Origin: DASUPK01 sp963819715 | GTDB lineage: Bacteria; Actinomycetota; Thermoleophilia; Solirubrobacterales; 70-9 | Direction of reading: 5' to 3' | NCBI GenBank assembly: GCA_963819715.1 | Contig: CAWFXE010000006.1 | Span: forward strand, 496,001 to 560,000 | DNA length: 64,000 nt | Part shown: positions 62,058 to 64,000 of the stretch, piece after piece | Numbering within the stretch: position 1 is the first letter of the stretch | Layout of the letters: each line of letters begins with the position of its first letter | Made by a program: the position numbers and the translations under genes | Notes under the pieces: model-generated | Told to the model about the DNA's origin: nothing | Seen by the model: the letters and a program-made list of their open reading frames with translations, nothing else | Database searches by the model: none

Positions 62058-62486
62058 GTGCTCCGGGTGCTGCTCAACCTAATCTGGCTCGTCTTCGCCG
62101 GCCTCTGGGCGACGATCCTCTGGTGCGTCGCCGGGATCATCATGTGCGTCCTGATCGTCACGATCCCGTTCGGCCTCCAAGCCTTCAAGATCGCGAGCTT
62201 CACGATCTGGCCCTTCGGCCGCACGCTCGTCAAACGCCCTGACGCCGGGGCGCCGTCGCTGATCGGCAACATCATCTGGATCCCGCTGGCCGGGATCTGG
62301 CTGGCGATCGCCCACCTGATCACGACGGTCACCCTGGCGATCACGATCATCGGCATCCCGCTGGCGCTGGCCAACCTGAAGCTGACGATGGTGGCGTTGG
62401 CACCGTTCGGGCGGGAAATCGTGTCGATCAGCGAGGCGCGGGCGGCCGACGCGGATGCTCAGAACATCGACTTCGGGTCGCTGTAG
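62058..62486 (+). CDS. YccF-domain inner membrane protein
   Basis: 142 aa from GTG 62058. Two YccF units, each a pair of TM helices with the motif IPFGLQAFKIASFTIWPFGR and IGIPLALANLKLTMVALAPFGREI. Role in the family is unclear. Confidence 0.92.
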   Translation: MLRVLLNLIWLVFAGLWATILWCVAGIIMCVLIVTIPFGLQAFKIASFTIWPFGRTLVKRPDAGAPSLIGNIIWIPLAGIWLAIAHLITTVTLAITIIGIPLALANLKLTMVALAPFGREIVSISEARAADADAQNIDFGSL

Positions 62487-62676
62487 CTCCTGCTTCCACG
62501 CGAAGGGAGCACTCTGCAATGGGCTTGATCAGGGCGCTTGCTTCTCGTCTCCTGCGAAGAAGGGCCTGGGATCGACTCCGGCGTGCAACGTGTGAGCAGG
62601 CCTCCTTGGTGCTGGGTGGCTTGACACCCCCAGCCTCCAAGGAGGCCCGGATGAAGAACGTGCTCAGGGATTACAC
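62487..62676. other. Intergenic segment with long hairpin
   Basis: 190 bases without a convincing gene. At 62600-62646 a perfect 10-bp stem (gcctccttgg / ccaaggaggc) encloses a second pairing gctggg / cccagc. It may be a terminator for both flanking genes, or a non-coding structured element. Confidence 0.5.
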
Positions 62677-63273
62677 CTAGCGCGCCGAGCCGTAGCGCCG
62701 GCCCAGATCGGCGGCGATCGCGAGGTAGGCGACGGCAAGCAGCAAGGGCGCGCCGCCGGGCCCGATCGGGAGCGCGCCGGCGATGATCCAGGCAAAGAGC
62801 CAGAGGGCCAGGAGCCAGCGCGACATCAGCCGCGCTCGCCAAGAGCCGGCGACGAAGAGAGCGAGACCGACGATGCTGGCAAGCGCGAGCAGGACATAGG
62901 CCGGGCCGATCGACTCCTCCCTGCCGGCCGCGAGCGAGTAGATGAACACCGGCTGGAAGCCGACCAGGGCGGCGCTCATGACCGTGACGCCGGCGCCACC
63001 CAATCGTCCCTCGCGACCGCCGAAGAGGGAGCGGAGCGACTGCAGGGCGACCAACGGGGCGAGCATGAACGGGACCCCGTTCGCGGTGAGCAGATAGTCG
63101 GCGGTCGTGTACGGGAAGTGCTCATCGCTCGAGTTGGTGGCGAAGAATTCGAGGACGGCGAGCGCGACGGCTGTCGCCGCCGCGACGTAGAAGGCCGCCC
63201 GGGCGTGGCCGAGCGCGCGATCGCTTCGTACGGGTTCCTTGACACGTGGGAGCGCGACTGCACTGGAAGTCAT
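62677..63273 (-). CDS. Multi-pass membrane protein of unknown function
   Basis: 198 aa from ATG 63273, behind AAAGGAGAA. Five or six TM helices (AAFYVAAATAVALAVLEFFA, GVPFMLAPLVALQSLRSLFG, GVTVMSAALVGFQPVFIYSLAAG, YVLLALASIVGLALFVAGSW, WLLALWLFAWIIAGALPIG). No family recognised. Confidence 0.75.
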   Translation of the reverse strand: MTSSAVALPRVKEPVRSDRALGHARAAFYVAAATAVALAVLEFFATNSSDEHFPYTTADYLLTANGVPFMLAPLVALQSLRSLFGGREGRLGGAGVTVMSAALVGFQPVFIYSLAAGREESIGPAYVLLALASIVGLALFVAGSWRARLMSRWLLALWLFAWIIAGALPIGPGGAPLLLAVAYLAIAADLGRRYGSAR

Positions 63274-63439
63274 GCTTTCTCCTTTTGGGGTTGGGACGTG
63301 GAGCGATGATGCGTCCGCGGGCCGCGTTTGTCGTCGGCACGGATAGCGATCTCGATCCGCCGCGCGGGTGATCTTTCGGGGGCGTCGATCCGCCGCGAGG
63401 CGGACGCGGGACCCCGCCTCTCGCTGTAACTTCGCGTCG

Positions 63440-64000
63440 ATGCGCCGCAGCTCGCTATTCGGTTTGCCGCTTCCCGACGTGGCCCTCGCGCTGGCGCTGT
63501 TTGTGCTGAAGGTGGTGACGCTGGTCACTGGCATGCAGCCCGGAGCCGGGGCGCTGAGCTACGTGCTGGCGCCGCTGTGGACGCTGCCGCTCGCCTGGCG
63601 CAGCCGCCGGCCGCTTGCGGTGGCGGCGATCATCGCGGCGACAAACGCTCTTGAAGTCGCCGGCGGCGGCTACCACGACTCGGTGGTGGCGCTGGTGGCG
63701 CTCGTGCTCGTCCCCTACTCCCTCGGCGCGCACGCCGCGAGCCCCGGCCGGCTCGGCGTCGGCATCGCGTTGATCGCCGCGAGCGGGGCGGTGAGCTCGG
63801 CGGCACAGGGCGCCATCAGGTGGACGGACCTGCTCGGGGATGCGGTGGTCATCCTCCTGCCGCTATTCGCCGGCCTGTGGGTGCGGCAGCAGCGGTTGCG
63901 CGCCGCCGCGCTCGAGCAGCTGACGGCGCAGCTGGAGCGCGAGCGAGAGGAGCGAGCGCGGGCGGCGGTTGCCGACGAGCGGGCGCGGATCGCGCGCGAG
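63440..64000 (+). CDS. Membrane histidine kinase (HisKA_3 type), N-terminal part
   Basis: 187 codons from ATG 63440, cut by the window end. Four or five TM helices (DVALALALFVLKVVTLVTG, LSYVLAPLWTLPLAW, LAVAAIIAATNAL, VALVALVLVPYSLGAH, VVILLPLFAGLWV) lead into a cytoplasmic helix ending ERARAAVADERARIARE, the usual lead-in to the ELHD phospho-acceptor motif of NarL-type kinases. The kinase core lies beyond the window. Confidence 0.82.
   Translation, partial: MRRSSLFGLPLPDVALALALFVLKVVTLVTGMQPGAGALSYVLAPLWTLPLAWRSRRPLAVAAIIAATNALEVAGGGYHDSVVALVALVLVPYSLGAHAASPGRLGVGIALIAASGAVSSAAQGAIRWTDLLGDAVVILLPLFAGLWVRQQRLRAAALEQLTAQLEREREERARAAVADERARIARE

Overview
The window is about 64 kb of very GC-rich DNA with tightly packed genes, ATGA/GTGA overlaps between neighbours and many GTG and TTG starts. 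Gene content points to an actinobacterium: a MarP-like membrane serine protease, SpoIIE-phosphatase/STAS signalling, group 3b-type [NiFe]-hydrogenase genes, F420/LLM-type oxidoreductase and secreted proteins with Lys/Cys-rich tails. My best guess is a Thermoleophilia/Solirubrobacterales-like lineage; this is inferred from protein style, because no rRNA or tRNA is present to place it.

Layout. 1-8.9 kb: thiolase 3' end, DNA glycosylase, LLM oxidoreductase, a frameshifted DUF6790-like membrane gene, a secreted NHL-repeat protein, a three-gene minus-strand operon (CWB2-like protein, 80-aa protein, metallo-beta-lactamase fold hydrolase), a frameshifted acyl-CoA dehydrogenase behind a TetR-type operator, and an M23 peptidase. 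9-10.5 kb: two paralogous one-TM, low-complexity proteins. 10.4-16.7 kb: hydrolase, then lysA-hom-thrC-(SHOCT protein)-thrB-(Ser/Gly repeat protein), an Asp-family amino-acid operon. 16.8-19.4 kb: small secreted, NTF2-like, cupin and membrane genes. 19.6-28.4 kb: gltB, a GAF-SpoIIE-HATPase regulator with a STAS partner, FHA protein, SRPBCC protein, lipoprotein and small membrane protein. 28.5-32.6 kb: penicillin-binding protein divergent from the MarP-like protease, HxlR regulator, GGCT-like protein. 32.6-39.1 kb: AddAB/AdnAB-like helicase-nuclease pair. 39.3-42.4 kb: HAD phosphatase, FxsA and the MIP18/DUF59 iron-sulfur gene.

42.3-48.9 kb is an integrated island. A 27-bp exact repeat (34 bp with one mismatch) duplicates the 3' end of the DUF59 gene at both edges, and a tyrosine-recombinase relic lies at the right edge. 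The cargo is a potassium-uptake module: Kup transporter, a free universal stress protein, KdpE and a KdpD lacking its N-terminal sensor domains, with tandem operator-like repeats upstream of usp-kup.

48.9-54.3 kb: PhoU-like/PiT phosphate genes, a GAF histidine kinase with its NarL-type regulator, DUF779 and CBS proteins. 54.4-60.9 kb: a nine-gene hydrogenase operon (beta, a cyclic-nucleotide-binding protein, gamma, small and large subunits, maturation protease, hypA, DUF5661, hypB) that should couple H2 to NAD(P)(H). 60.9-64 kb: a secreted protein, cupin, YccF, a membrane protein and the start of a histidine kinase cut by the window end.

Four likely single-base indels lie in short G or C runs (about 2407, 6739, 32743 and 48042). 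Three of them break otherwise good conserved genes, so sequencing error is a serious alternative to real gene decay.
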